NCBI GenBank assembly: GCA_000621985.1
Contig: JHWW01000002.1
Location: 310,001-374,000, forward strand
Source of the DNA: Lachnospiraceae bacterium V9D3004
GTDB lineage: Bacteria > Bacillota > Clostridia > Lachnospirales > Lachnospiraceae
Reading direction: 5' to 3'
DNA length: 64,000 nucleotides
Shown here: in pieces, positions 25,304 to 34,001 of the stretch
Layout of the letters: each line of letters begins with the position of its first letter
Numbering within the stretch: position 1 is the first letter of the stretch
Notes under the pieces: generated by a model
What the model was told of the DNA's origin: nothing
The model's input: only the letters and a program-made list of their open reading frames with translations
Database searches by the model: none
Program-made: the position numbers and the translations under genes

Positions 25304-27670
25304 ATGAACATAACAATCGAAGCGCAGGAAGTAATAGAAGGAGCAATAGAATACGCGCGTGAAAAACAATGTGAATATATTACACCGGAGATGATGCTGC
25401 TTGTAATGTGTGAACAGCCTGTATTTCGTGAAGTGTTTGAAGAATACGACGGCGATATTAACGAACTATCAGATAATCTTAAAGGATATATCAAGGAGTA
25501 CGTTGAATCTGAGAACTGTAATTTTCCGGAATTCTCAAGAGGAGCTCTGGAGGTATTTGCATATGCGGGTGCAAGCGCCGCTAACAGCAGCAGTCCTGAG
25601 ATAAAAATGAGTCATATACTTCATGGGATATGGAAATTAAAAGACAGTTATGCAGTATATTACATGATGTTGCAGGATATTAATGAAGCTGATCTGTTAA
25701 GAGAAATTGCTGTTATAGAAGATGATACGATTGAAAATGATCCTGATTCCGTCATCAGATTCTTTGAATGGGATATGGATGATATGGATATCTCTGATGA
25801 AGAAATGCAAGGTCTTGAAGAGATGTATGATGAGATGTTTGGTGATGAAGATTATGATGAAGAAGATAATGATTATGCAGATTTTTCAAAAGAAAAATCA
25901 TCATCTGCAAAATGGAAACAGTACGCACCATGTCTTAATGAAACATTGCATGATGTTAATCCTCTTATAGGAAGAGAAGAAGAGCTTGAAAGAACCATTC
26001 AGATATTATGCAGAAAAGATAAGAATAATCCACTTCATATAGGGGAACCGGGAGTCGGAAAAACGGCAATAACATATGGTCTTGTTCAGCTTATCAATGA
26101 AAAAAAAGTGCCGAAACCGTTAATTGGAAGTAAGATATTCGCACTGGATCTTGGCGGTATGCTTGCGGGAACGCAGTACAGAGGTGATTTTGAAAAGCGT
26201 TTTAAAAAAGTGCTCGCAAAGATAGAGAAGGAAGAAAAACCGATCATTTATATAGATGAGATACATAATCTCGCAGGAGCAGGTGCAGTAGGCGAAAGCT
26301 CATTCGATGCATCGAATATGCTGAAACCTTATCTTGCCGCAAATCATATAAGATTTATCGGTGCAACAACATTTGAAGAATATAAAAAATATTTTGAAAA
26401 AAACAAGAGTCTTGTCAGAAGATTTCAAAATGTTGAGATCACGGAACCGGGCGAGGATGAGACATTAAAAATTCTCGAAGGATTAAAAGAAAAATATGAA
26501 GATTATCATGGTGTAAAATATGCAGATGACGTACTTAAATATGCGGTTGCAATGAGTGCCAAACACATTAATGAAAGATATCTTCCGGACAAAGCCATAG
26601 ACCTGATAGATGAAGCTGGTTCTTACAGAAAGCTTCATATGATCCCCGGTGATATTCAGACTGTAGACAAAGAAGTGATCAATAAAGTGCTTACGAGCAT
26701 ATGCAGGGTGCCGCTTGAATCCGTTCGTGCTGAAGAATCGGAAGAACTTGCCGGTCTTGAAGAGAGATTGAAAAATAAGATATTCGGTCAGGACGAAGCG
26801 ATCTCTCAGGTGGTAAATGCGATAAAATTCTCAAAAGCGGGACTTTTGGAAGAAGGGAAACCTATCGCCAGTCTTTTGTTTGTCGGCCCTACCGGTGTCG
26901 GAAAGACAGAGGTTGCAAGAAGTCTTGCCGAGGAACTTGGAGTAAAGCTTGTCAGATTCGATATGAGTGAATATGGCGAGAAACATACGATAGCGAAGCT
27001 TATCGGCTCGCCGGCAGGATATGTCGGATATGAAGAAGGCGGTCTTCTTACAGAGATGATCAGGAAAAATCCGCATTCGGTGCTGCTTTTAGATGAGATA
27101 GAAAAAGCACATCAGGATATATTCAACGTATTGCTACAGGTTATGGATTACGCAACACTGACCGACAATCAGGGCAGAAAAGCTGATTTCAGAAACGTTG
27201 TTGTGATCATGACATCCAATGCAGGCGCGAGCAGGATCGGCAAATTAGGTATCGGTTTTCAGAGCACGGATAAGGACAGCAGTGTCGTAATGGAAGAAGT
27301 GAAACGAACTTTTCAGCCCGAATTCAGAAACCGACTTAACAGGATAGTCGTATTCAATGGCATGGATGACAACATGGCGAGCCTTATAACCGGAAAGAAG
27401 ATCGGTGAACTAAAGACAATGCTTGCAAAGAAAAATGTTAAGTTGAATGTCACGGAAGAAGCACTCGATCTGATAAAGAAAAAAGGAATAACCGTTGAAT
27501 TCGGTGCAAGGGAAGTGGACAGAGTCATCAGAAATGATATTAAGCCTCTTTTTGTTGATGAATTATTATTCGGCAGATTAAAGAACGGCGGTACGCTAAC
27601 CATGTCTGTAAAGGACGGTTCATTTGTCATATCTGTCAGGAAAAAGAGAAACAATAATAAAAAATTATGA
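25304..27670 (+). CDS. clpA: ClpA-type AAA+ unfoldase, ClpP partner
   Basis: 788 residues: ClpN repeat domain (1-145), a strongly acidic linker (about 150-200, with 'DDMDISDEEMQGLEEMYDEM'), and two AAA+ modules with Walker A 'GEPGVGKTA' (about 247) and 'GPTGVGKTE' (about 527). Walker B sequences 'IIYIDEIHNL' and 'VLLLDEIEKA' follow. The ClpP-docking tripeptide IGF is in 'LGIGFQSTDKD' (about 650). There is no UVR middle domain, so it is ClpA-like rather than ClpC-like. With ClpS it would run an N-degron pathway. The acidic linker is longer than usual. Confidence 0.93.
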   Translation: MNITIEAQEVIEGAIEYAREKQCEYITPEMMLLVMCEQPVFREVFEEYDGDINELSDNLKGYIKEYVESENCNFPEFSRGALEVFAYAGASAANSSSPEIKMSHILHGIWKLKDSYAVYYMMLQDINEADLLREIAVIEDDTIENDPDSVIRFFEWDMDDMDISDEEMQGLEEMYDEMFGDEDYDEEDNDYADFSKEKSSSAKWKQYAPCLNETLHDVNPLIGREEELERTIQILCRKDKNNPLHIGEPGVGKTAITYGLVQLINEKKVPKPLIGSKIFALDLGGMLAGTQYRGDFEKRFKKVLAKIEKEEKPIIYIDEIHNLAGAGAVGESSFDASNMLKPYLAANHIRFIGATTFEEYKKYFEKNKSLVRRFQNVEITEPGEDETLKILEGLKEKYEDYHGVKYADDVLKYAVAMSAKHINERYLPDKAIDLIDEAGSYRKLHMIPGDIQTVDKEVINKVLTSICRVPLESVRAEESEELAGLEERLKNKIFGQDEAISQVVNAIKFSKAGLLEEGKPIASLLFVGPTGVGKTEVARSLAEELGVKLVRFDMSEYGEKHTIAKLIGSPAGYVGYEEGGLLTEMIRKNPHSVLLLDEIEKAHQDIFNVLLQVMDYATLTDNQGRKADFRNVVVIMTSNAGASRIGKLGIGFQSTDKDSSVVMEEVKRTFQPEFRNRLNRIVVFNGMDDNMASLITGKKIGELKTMLAKKNVKLNVTEEALDLIKKKGITVEFGAREVDRVIRNDIKPLFVDELLFGRLKNGGTLTMSVKDGSFVISVRKKRNNNKKL

Positions 27671-27686
27671 AAATGTTAAAAAAATA

Positions 27687-27715
27687 TTGTGTATATATTA
27701 AATGTTTGGTATAAT
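27687..27715 (+). promoter_or_regulatory. Predicted promoter of the FIST-kinase operon
   Basis: TTGTGT (27687-27692), 17 bases, TATAAT (27710-27715) with TGG extension. The stretch 27694-27717 matches 50196-50219 at 23 of 24 positions. Confidence 0.6.
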
Positions 27716-27786
27716 TAGTTTGTATATTAAGTTCTTGTGTGAGAACAAAATTACAAAAAAATCATTGACTACAGGGAGGAATGCTT

Positions 27787-28983
27787 ATGGATTCAATTGT
27801 ATTGTACACAGACGAAATTGATTATCTTGAAGACGCGGTAGAGGAACTTGTTGAACAATTGGAAGGGTTTGAATTCAAAAGTAATTCCCTGGGTATTCTT
27901 CTTGCAGAAGAGGATACGGATTATCTTGAATTATATAAACTTCTTTCTGAAAAATGGGATTTCCCGATCATTGGTTGTACTGCAATGGCAATGTTTAACG
28001 GAAAAGACGGATATTGCTCCAACGGAATATCGATCATGATACTTACTGCTGATGATTGCAGATTCTCTGTTGGGATAACGGATACGCTTTCGACAGCCAA
28101 TTATCAGGATTGTATAAGCACAACATATAAGGATGTGTCAGCGGCTGTCGATAATGAAGAAAAACTGATCATATCATATGGAGTTCTTGTTACCGAAGAT
28201 GATGATGTGGCGGGAGATGCGCTTGTTAATGCACTCAGTACTGCAGGTAACGGTGTTCCGATATATGGCGGTTTGGCATCGGATAATTTTAATTTTACCA
28301 GGAACAGGGTATTTTTGAACGATACTATTGTTGATAACGGTCTTGCCATGGCTCTTATAGCAGGAAATATCAATCCGAAATATATATGTGTCAATTCTAT
28401 TGAAAACAGAGCCAATTTCTCATTTGAGATCACCGAATCGAGGAGTAATCAGGTATTCAGACTTGGAAACGGTACATTTGTTGAAGCACTTGAAAGAGCC
28501 GGAGTTGCCGTGGATAAAGATGATGTTATCGGTGAATATCTGCTTTCTCCGTTTGTTGTTACCATAAAGCAGCCGGACGGTGATACGGTTGAGGCGGCAA
28601 GAAATCTGTCAATGCTGAATCATGAAAGAGGAAGCGGAACATTTTTAGGAGCTGCGCCGGAAGGTTCTTATCTCGGTATAGGAATCATCAACAGGGAGGA
28701 TGTTCAAAAATCCGACGATTTTGCTTTTGACGAGATAACAAAGCTGATCAATGAATCTGATTATGAATACAAGACTTTTTTTGTTACAACCTGTGCGGCA
28801 AGATTTCTTGCTCTGGCAAGTAATACAAAAGCTGAAGCCGAAGTATGCATAGACAGACTTCCTGACGGATGTTCGCTTCTTGGAATGTATGCTTTCGGAG
28901 AATTCTGTCCGACCAAAGGGACTAAAACAGGTAAGTATTATAATATGTTCCATAATTTCACATTCACGATACTGGCTATATGA
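27787..28983 (+). CDS. FIST domain sensor protein
   Basis: 398 residues with a FIST N-terminal domain (about 20-200: 'FPIIGCTAMAMFNGKDGY', 'GNGVPIYGGLASDNF') and a FIST C-terminal domain (about 210-390, 'CSLLGMYAFGEFCPTKGTKTGKYYNMF'). FIST is a predicted small-molecule input domain, often beside or fused to signal-transduction proteins. No membrane helix or signal peptide is visible. GGGAGGA ends just before the ATG at 27781, so the ATG at 27787, six bases further, is the better start. The gene lies 29 bases before a hybrid histidine kinase and is probably its input partner; the ligand is unknown. Confidence 0.87.
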   Translation: MDSIVLYTDEIDYLEDAVEELVEQLEGFEFKSNSLGILLAEEDTDYLELYKLLSEKWDFPIIGCTAMAMFNGKDGYCSNGISIMILTADDCRFSVGITDTLSTANYQDCISTTYKDVSAAVDNEEKLIISYGVLVTEDDDVAGDALVNALSTAGNGVPIYGGLASDNFNFTRNRVFLNDTIVDNGLAMALIAGNINPKYICVNSIENRANFSFEITESRSNQVFRLGNGTFVEALERAGVAVDKDDVIGEYLLSPFVVTIKQPDGDTVEAARNLSMLNHERGSGTFLGAAPEGSYLGIGIINREDVQKSDDFAFDEITKLINESDYEYKTFFVTTCAARFLALASNTKAEAEVCIDRLPDGCSLLGMYAFGEFCPTKGTKTGKYYNMFHNFTFTILAI

Positions 28984-29012
28984 TGATCAGAACATAATAT
29001 GGAGAATTCACA

Positions 29013-31217
29013 ATGGCAGACGATAAGGATGTTTCACTTGAAGACGAGCTGAACAGATTAAGGCTGGAGAATAAAAAATTAAACAGGGAAGTTAAGCGTG
29101 CAAGAAAAGATAACGAATTCATGAGAAAAGCCAATGAACAGGCTACACGTACATATGCATATATCCAAAAGGAAAATATGCGTCACGTTTTTTTCAATAA
29201 GCAGCTGCTTATGACTTCTCCTTATGTTTTATTGCTTATCGATGATAAACTTGAGATTGTTATGGCCTCAGAATTGTTTTATTCTTTCAGCTCATATGAT
29301 GTTGAAAAGATTAATGCAGGTGTAAATCTTCGTGATGCAATAGCTGAATTTCTTGATGATAACAATTTGGATGAATTCATGGAAAAGTGTAATCTGGCAC
29401 TTGAAGGAAATGATATAGCTCCGTATCTTCTTCATAATGAGATTAACGGACAACATATGGATCTTCAGACGTCAATATGTCCCATGAAGCAGGAAGGAAC
29501 GGTTGTGGGTATCAACATAGTATTTGTTGACATGACTGAGATCATTGATTCAAAGAAACGTGCTGATGCCGCAAATCATGCAAAGAGTTCATTTCTTGCA
29601 AATATGTCGCATGAGATCAGGACTCCGATCAATGCCATGCTTGGTATGGACGAGATGATCCTTCGTGAAAGCAAAGAGCAGGGTATATTGTCTTATGCTG
29701 AAGATATCCGCACGGCCGGAAAGACCCTTCTTGCGTTGATCAACGAGATTCTTGATTTCTCTAAGGTAGAGGAAGGAAAGATGGAGATCCTTCCGGTAAA
29801 ATATGAGCTTGGCAGTCTGATAAGCGATCTTGTTAATATGATCAATGAACGTGCAAATAAAAAAGGTCTTTCATTTGTGACAGAGATTGATGATAATATC
29901 CCGCATGAGTTGTATGGGGATGAGATACGTTTAAAACAATGCGTATTGAACATTCTTAATAACGCAGTAAAATATACCGAAAAAGGTCAGGTAAAATTAT
30001 TAGTCAGTTATCGCTATAAAGACGAAAAAAGTATATATCTGATATTCAGCGTTGAAGACACGGGTATCGGTATGAAAAAGGAAGACATGGATAAATTATT
30101 CTCGCCTTTTGCCCGTATAGAAGAGAAGCGAAACCGTGTTATCGAAGGAACCGGTCTTGGAATGAGTATAACCAAAAAACTTCTTGAATTAATGGGAACA
30201 TCGCTCTCGGTTCAGAGCACATATGGTGTTGGATCAACATTTTCTTTTGAAGTTGAACAGGATGTTGTTAACAGCGAATCGCTCGCTGCATTTGCCGGAC
30301 GTTCAATAAAAAGATCCTCGCGTTCATCAAGAAGGAGAGAAAGCAAAGTTACTTTTACCGCTCCAGATGCGAAGATACTTGTTATTGATGATTCGGATAT
30401 GAACCTCAGGGTTATAAGGAGCCTCCTGAAACGAACTCAGGTACAGATTGAAACGGTAAGTTCCGGAAAAGAAGCGCTTGAACATACCGAGAAAGAAATA
30501 TATGATATCGTATTTATTGATCATATGATGCCTGAAATGGACGGAATTGAGACTCTTAAGAACATGAAGAACCAAAAGAATTATGATAAGTCATATCATA
30601 TTGTTCTTACGGCTAATGCGATATCCGGCGCCAGAGAGATGTATCTTGAACAAGGTTTTGACGACTATCTTTCAAAACCGATAGATGGTGATATTCTTGA
30701 TAAGGTGATGCAGAAATATCTTCCGGATGAGAAGATTATAAGTGCAGGAAAAAAAGAGAAAGAAAACAGTAAAAAAATACCCCAATACTCTGAAAAACTA
30801 AATACCGAACCTCATAATATGAAAGACCATTCCGAATGGAAATTCATTCCCCAGAATCCCGGTGAATCACCGGCATTATATGAGAATATTCCTTTGCTCG
30901 ATACACAGAGAGGAATTGATTACTGCGGAAGCAAAGAAATATATTTTACGGTTATTAAGACATTTCATGATTCTTCAAAAGAGCATTGCGATCTGTTGTT
31001 AAAATATTATGATAACAAAGACTGGCTTAACTTTTTGCTTGAGATTCATTCTGTAAAAAACACTTCCAACATAGTAGGTGGTATCAGGTTGAATGTACTT
31101 GCTGAATTTATGGAAAGAGCAGTACAGGAAAAGAATTATGAATATATACATGATCATATTGAAATTGTGATCGATGTTTATAAGAGACTCGGTAAAATGC
31201 TTGAAAATTATATATAA
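29013..31217 (+). CDS. Hybrid sensor histidine kinase (PAS-HisKA-HATPase-REC-Hpt)
   Basis: 734 residues, soluble. Order: coiled coil (about 5-45), PAS-like domain (55-175), HisKA with phospho-acceptor His in 'ANMSHEIRTPINAM' (about 199), HATPase with N box 'NILNNAVKY', G1 'DTGIGM' and G2 'GTGLGMS', REC with phospho-acceptor Asp in 'IVFIDHMMPEMDG' (about 502), and a C-terminal Hpt domain with His in 'LEIHSVKNTSNIVGG' (about 679). It thus holds all steps of a phosphorelay up to an external response regulator, which is not encoded nearby. The FIST gene upstream is its likely sensor partner. Ends at a strong terminator. Confidence 0.93.
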   Translation: MADDKDVSLEDELNRLRLENKKLNREVKRARKDNEFMRKANEQATRTYAYIQKENMRHVFFNKQLLMTSPYVLLLIDDKLEIVMASELFYSFSSYDVEKINAGVNLRDAIAEFLDDNNLDEFMEKCNLALEGNDIAPYLLHNEINGQHMDLQTSICPMKQEGTVVGINIVFVDMTEIIDSKKRADAANHAKSSFLANMSHEIRTPINAMLGMDEMILRESKEQGILSYAEDIRTAGKTLLALINEILDFSKVEEGKMEILPVKYELGSLISDLVNMINERANKKGLSFVTEIDDNIPHELYGDEIRLKQCVLNILNNAVKYTEKGQVKLLVSYRYKDEKSIYLIFSVEDTGIGMKKEDMDKLFSPFARIEEKRNRVIEGTGLGMSITKKLLELMGTSLSVQSTYGVGSTFSFEVEQDVVNSESLAAFAGRSIKRSSRSSRRRESKVTFTAPDAKILVIDDSDMNLRVIRSLLKRTQVQIETVSSGKEALEHTEKEIYDIVFIDHMMPEMDGIETLKNMKNQKNYDKSYHIVLTANAISGAREMYLEQGFDDYLSKPIDGDILDKVMQKYLPDEKIISAGKKEKENSKKIPQYSEKLNTEPHNMKDHSEWKFIPQNPGESPALYENIPLLDTQRGIDYCGSKEIYFTVIKTFHDSSKEHCDLLLKYYDNKDWLNFLLEIHSVKNTSNIVGGIRLNVLAEFMERAVQEKNYEYIHDHIEIVIDVYKRLGKMLENYI

Positions 31218-31222
31218 AAAAA

Positions 31223-31262
31223 GCCCTTAAATGTACAATTATTTGGAAGTACATTTAAGGGC
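31223..31262. terminator. Bidirectional terminator between kinase and GH97 genes
   Basis: GCCCTTAAATGTAC (31223-31236) pairs perfectly with GTACATTTAAGGGC (31249-31262). A-run on the left and T-run on the right make it active for both strands. Confidence 0.9.
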
Positions 31263-31268
31263 CCTTTT

Positions 31269-33740
31269 TTAATCTTCTCTGATATATACAGCAGCTCCGT
31301 CCTGTTTCTTAAAATCAAAGGATAACGTATCTGCTTTGGTAACTTCTCTTTCTTCGTATGAGAGCATTCCGTCATCGTCTGATGTATATATATCTGCTTT
31401 ATAAGTTTTTCCGTCTTCAAGGAAATCAAGTTTTATATCTGTATTTTTTGCTTCGAGTGTCATTGAACCGATAAACCATTTCTTATCATTTCTTCTGACA
31501 TAAGTTATGTACTTGCCAGGATATGCTTCGCCTGCCGGAATAAATGATTCATCCCATGTCGTGCATATATTCTGCATGAACGGAAGTCCGAGGAAGTCTT
31601 CGTATTCGGCTGCAGCAGCCGCAAAATGGATCAATGAAGATTCATATACGATAGTTTTAGCAAGAGCAAAACTTTCGGTCTCGCCGATCATATTCTGGAT
31701 AGTCTTACATGCAGGTGTGTAATCCATTGAACCGAGTATATTTCTTGTGAAAGGATACATGAGGCAGTTCCTTGAAGAAGGAGATTCACTCCACTTTCTG
31801 TTTTCTTCACCCTGAACAGCTTCTGTTGTCATAACATTGGGATATGTCCTGTATTCTCCTCCGGGGGCAACACAACCGTGATATAATACCATCATGTGGT
31901 GTCTTGCAGCGATAACAGCGATATCTTCCATAACATCAAGAACCTTCTGGTCTTCACCTTCAAAATAATCTGTCTTAAGACCTACAGCTCCCGCGTCAGC
32001 CCACTTGGAAAAGAGTGCTTCTATATCTTCTTCGGTAGTAAGTTCCCAATAATTTACCCAGCAGAACACTTTCACATCTTTTTCTGCTGCGTAATCGCAT
32101 AATTCCGATAATCTGTCTTCAAATGATCTCCAGCCTACATCAAGACAGATATAATCAAAACCGTAATCCGATGCAAAATCTATATATTTTTTATGAGTGT
32201 TATACTTATCCTGGTTATTACCGTCCGACCACCATGACCAGAGTACCTTACCCGGTTTGATCCAGCTGATATCTTCGTATACATCCGCAAAATCGGAATC
32301 TTTCGGAGCAGGATTAAGATTGGAGATAAGCGGACTGGTGCAGAAAGTATTCAGATCATCGGATATGACCATTGCTCTCCATGGTGTTGAGAAACCGTTT
32401 ACCGTATTTACTTCGGTAATTGTTTTCTGTGCAACGTTAACAAGATCGAGATTGGTATTCTGTTTCTTTGCCTGTTCTTCAAGAGGAGTAGATTCATCTC
32501 TTCCGTCACCGAAATCCCATTCAAGTGAATTCTTTCCGCCGGAAGTCTTAAGTACGCTCTTGCAGAATTCGGCATGGTTATTATATATCTGTGCTTCGCT
32601 GATAAGCATCCAATAATTACCAAGATTTGTAAGGAACGGAGTGTCGTATTTTCCGCTTCTTTGTACAAATGAATTGTATTTCATTTCGGAAAAATCATAC
32701 TCATATGTGTTGATTCCGCCCCAACCGGCAAAAGAGTAGGTACCTTCGGGAAGAACAACGTTTGAAGTCTCATTGGTGCATGTAAGTTCATTGCCGGTGC
32801 CGCTTTTAACATTTGTATATCTGAAAGCCACGCCGTCATCATATACACGAATAATGAGCGTAAATGATGCACCTTCATCATTTTTGAATGTGATCACGCG
32901 TTCATGACAGTGGTTTGTGATCCTTGAAGATGCAAGTGTGATGGAATCATATTCCTCATATAATTCATAAACAACCGAACTGCCTTTATCATATGTAAGG
33001 CCTTCCGAGAGATTCGTATCCGATAATTCAAGACCTAGAGAGGAGATCTCAATGATCGATGTTCCGTCACTGGTCACATTGTAATACAATTTACCTTCGC
33101 CGTCTGTCCAAAGATTGAATACTTTGCTGCTGTTTACGGAATAGGTTGTAAGGTCTGTGAGTTTTGTCTTACCGTCAACGGTTTCGGCTTTTGATTCCGG
33201 TTCGGTGATCTCGGTTCTTAAAGGTACTTCGGTAGGAGATGGAACGGGAGTAGGTGTTACGTTTGGCATAACTGTGGGAGTATTGTTATTATTTCCCTGC
33301 GGAGCGGATGTGAGAGGTGTCGCTGTAGGAATGTTTACAGTAGTATTTGAAGAAGTATCGTTTACTTTTCCCGATACTTTTACTTTAAGTTTTATTGAGG
33401 ATTTTTTATAATTAATACTGATTGAAGTACTGCCTTTTTTAATGGCTTTCACAGTAAATGAATAATTTTTTTTCTGAGCTTTTGAACGGGTTATGTTCAC
33501 TATCTTTTTGCCGGTGAGTTTCACGGTGATCTTCTTTTTTGAATTCTTAAGCTTTTTAAGTGCTTTGCCGGCAAGCTTAACAGTAGTCTTACTACCTTCA
33601 TTAAGCTTTATTGTCTGATTGTTTTTAGTGACATTAACAGCTTTTGCAGCATCGGTACCGCTTACGGTGAACATGGATGCCGTAAGGGACAACATGATCA
33701 GTCCGACTGATGTTGTAAGCTTTTTTTTGAATCTGTTCAT
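31269..33740 (-). CDS. Secreted glycoside hydrolase family 97 (alpha-glycosidase) with N-terminal Ig-like domain
   Basis: 823 residues from ATG 33740, which has GGAGG eleven bases upstream; a longer frame to 33818 lacks one. A signal peptide leads into a Lys-rich beta domain (about 40-130), a Pro/Thr linker ('TPTPVPSPTEVP'), then GH97 N-terminal, catalytic and C-terminal domains. 'WSWWSDGNNQDKYNTHKKYI' (about 510) marks the barrel. 'GLKTDYFEGED' (about 587) has an Asp where retaining GH97 alpha-galactosidases carry the nucleophile, and 'MTTEAVQGEE' (about 638) holds the acid/base Glu. Substrate is therefore probably alpha-galactoside, but alpha-glucoside cannot be excluded. There is no sortase motif. 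Confidence 0.88.
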   Translation of the reverse strand: MNRFKKKLTTSVGLIMLSLTASMFTVSGTDAAKAVNVTKNNQTIKLNEGSKTTVKLAGKALKKLKNSKKKITVKLTGKKIVNITRSKAQKKNYSFTVKAIKKGSTSISINYKKSSIKLKVKVSGKVNDTSSNTTVNIPTATPLTSAPQGNNNNTPTVMPNVTPTPVPSPTEVPLRTEITEPESKAETVDGKTKLTDLTTYSVNSSKVFNLWTDGEGKLYYNVTSDGTSIIEISSLGLELSDTNLSEGLTYDKGSSVVYELYEEYDSITLASSRITNHCHERVITFKNDEGASFTLIIRVYDDGVAFRYTNVKSGTGNELTCTNETSNVVLPEGTYSFAGWGGINTYEYDFSEMKYNSFVQRSGKYDTPFLTNLGNYWMLISEAQIYNNHAEFCKSVLKTSGGKNSLEWDFGDGRDESTPLEEQAKKQNTNLDLVNVAQKTITEVNTVNGFSTPWRAMVISDDLNTFCTSPLISNLNPAPKDSDFADVYEDISWIKPGKVLWSWWSDGNNQDKYNTHKKYIDFASDYGFDYICLDVGWRSFEDRLSELCDYAAEKDVKVFCWVNYWELTTEEDIEALFSKWADAGAVGLKTDYFEGEDQKVLDVMEDIAVIAARHHMMVLYHGCVAPGGEYRTYPNVMTTEAVQGEENRKWSESPSSRNCLMYPFTRNILGSMDYTPACKTIQNMIGETESFALAKTIVYESSLIHFAAAAAEYEDFLGLPFMQNICTTWDESFIPAGEAYPGKYITYVRRNDKKWFIGSMTLEAKNTDIKLDFLEDGKTYKADIYTSDDDGMLSYEEREVTKADTLSFDFKKQDGAAVYIRED

Positions 33741-33829
33741 AGTGTAATATGCCTCCTTTTTGATGATCGATGTTATATAACTGTTCAGTTCTTTGCCCGG
33801 GTTCATGGAGGGCTGCACAGTTATGGTTT

Positions 33830-33858
33830 ATTATAATTTAAGCCTGATTCAAAGTCCA
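33830..33858 (-). promoter_or_regulatory. Possible GH97 promoter
   Basis: On the - strand TGGACT (33853-33858), 17 bases and TATAAT (33830-33835). The -35 is weak (four of six). Confidence 0.35.
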
Positions 33859-33906
33859 TAGAAGTTTTGTGGGATAATATGGAGATTTGTGATATAAAAA
33901 CAGCAG

Positions 33907-33935
33907 TTGAATATAAATTATTCTTATAGTATTAT
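33907..33935 (+). promoter_or_regulatory. Predicted metallophosphoesterase promoter
   Basis: TTGAAT (33907-33912), 17 bases, TATTAT (33930-33935), divergent from the GH97 promoter. Confidence 0.5.
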
Positions 33936-34001
33936 GATAGTAGCTAAGAGTTATTTTATACTAACTGATAAGCGTTATTGTATGTAAAAGGAGATTATGC
34001 G

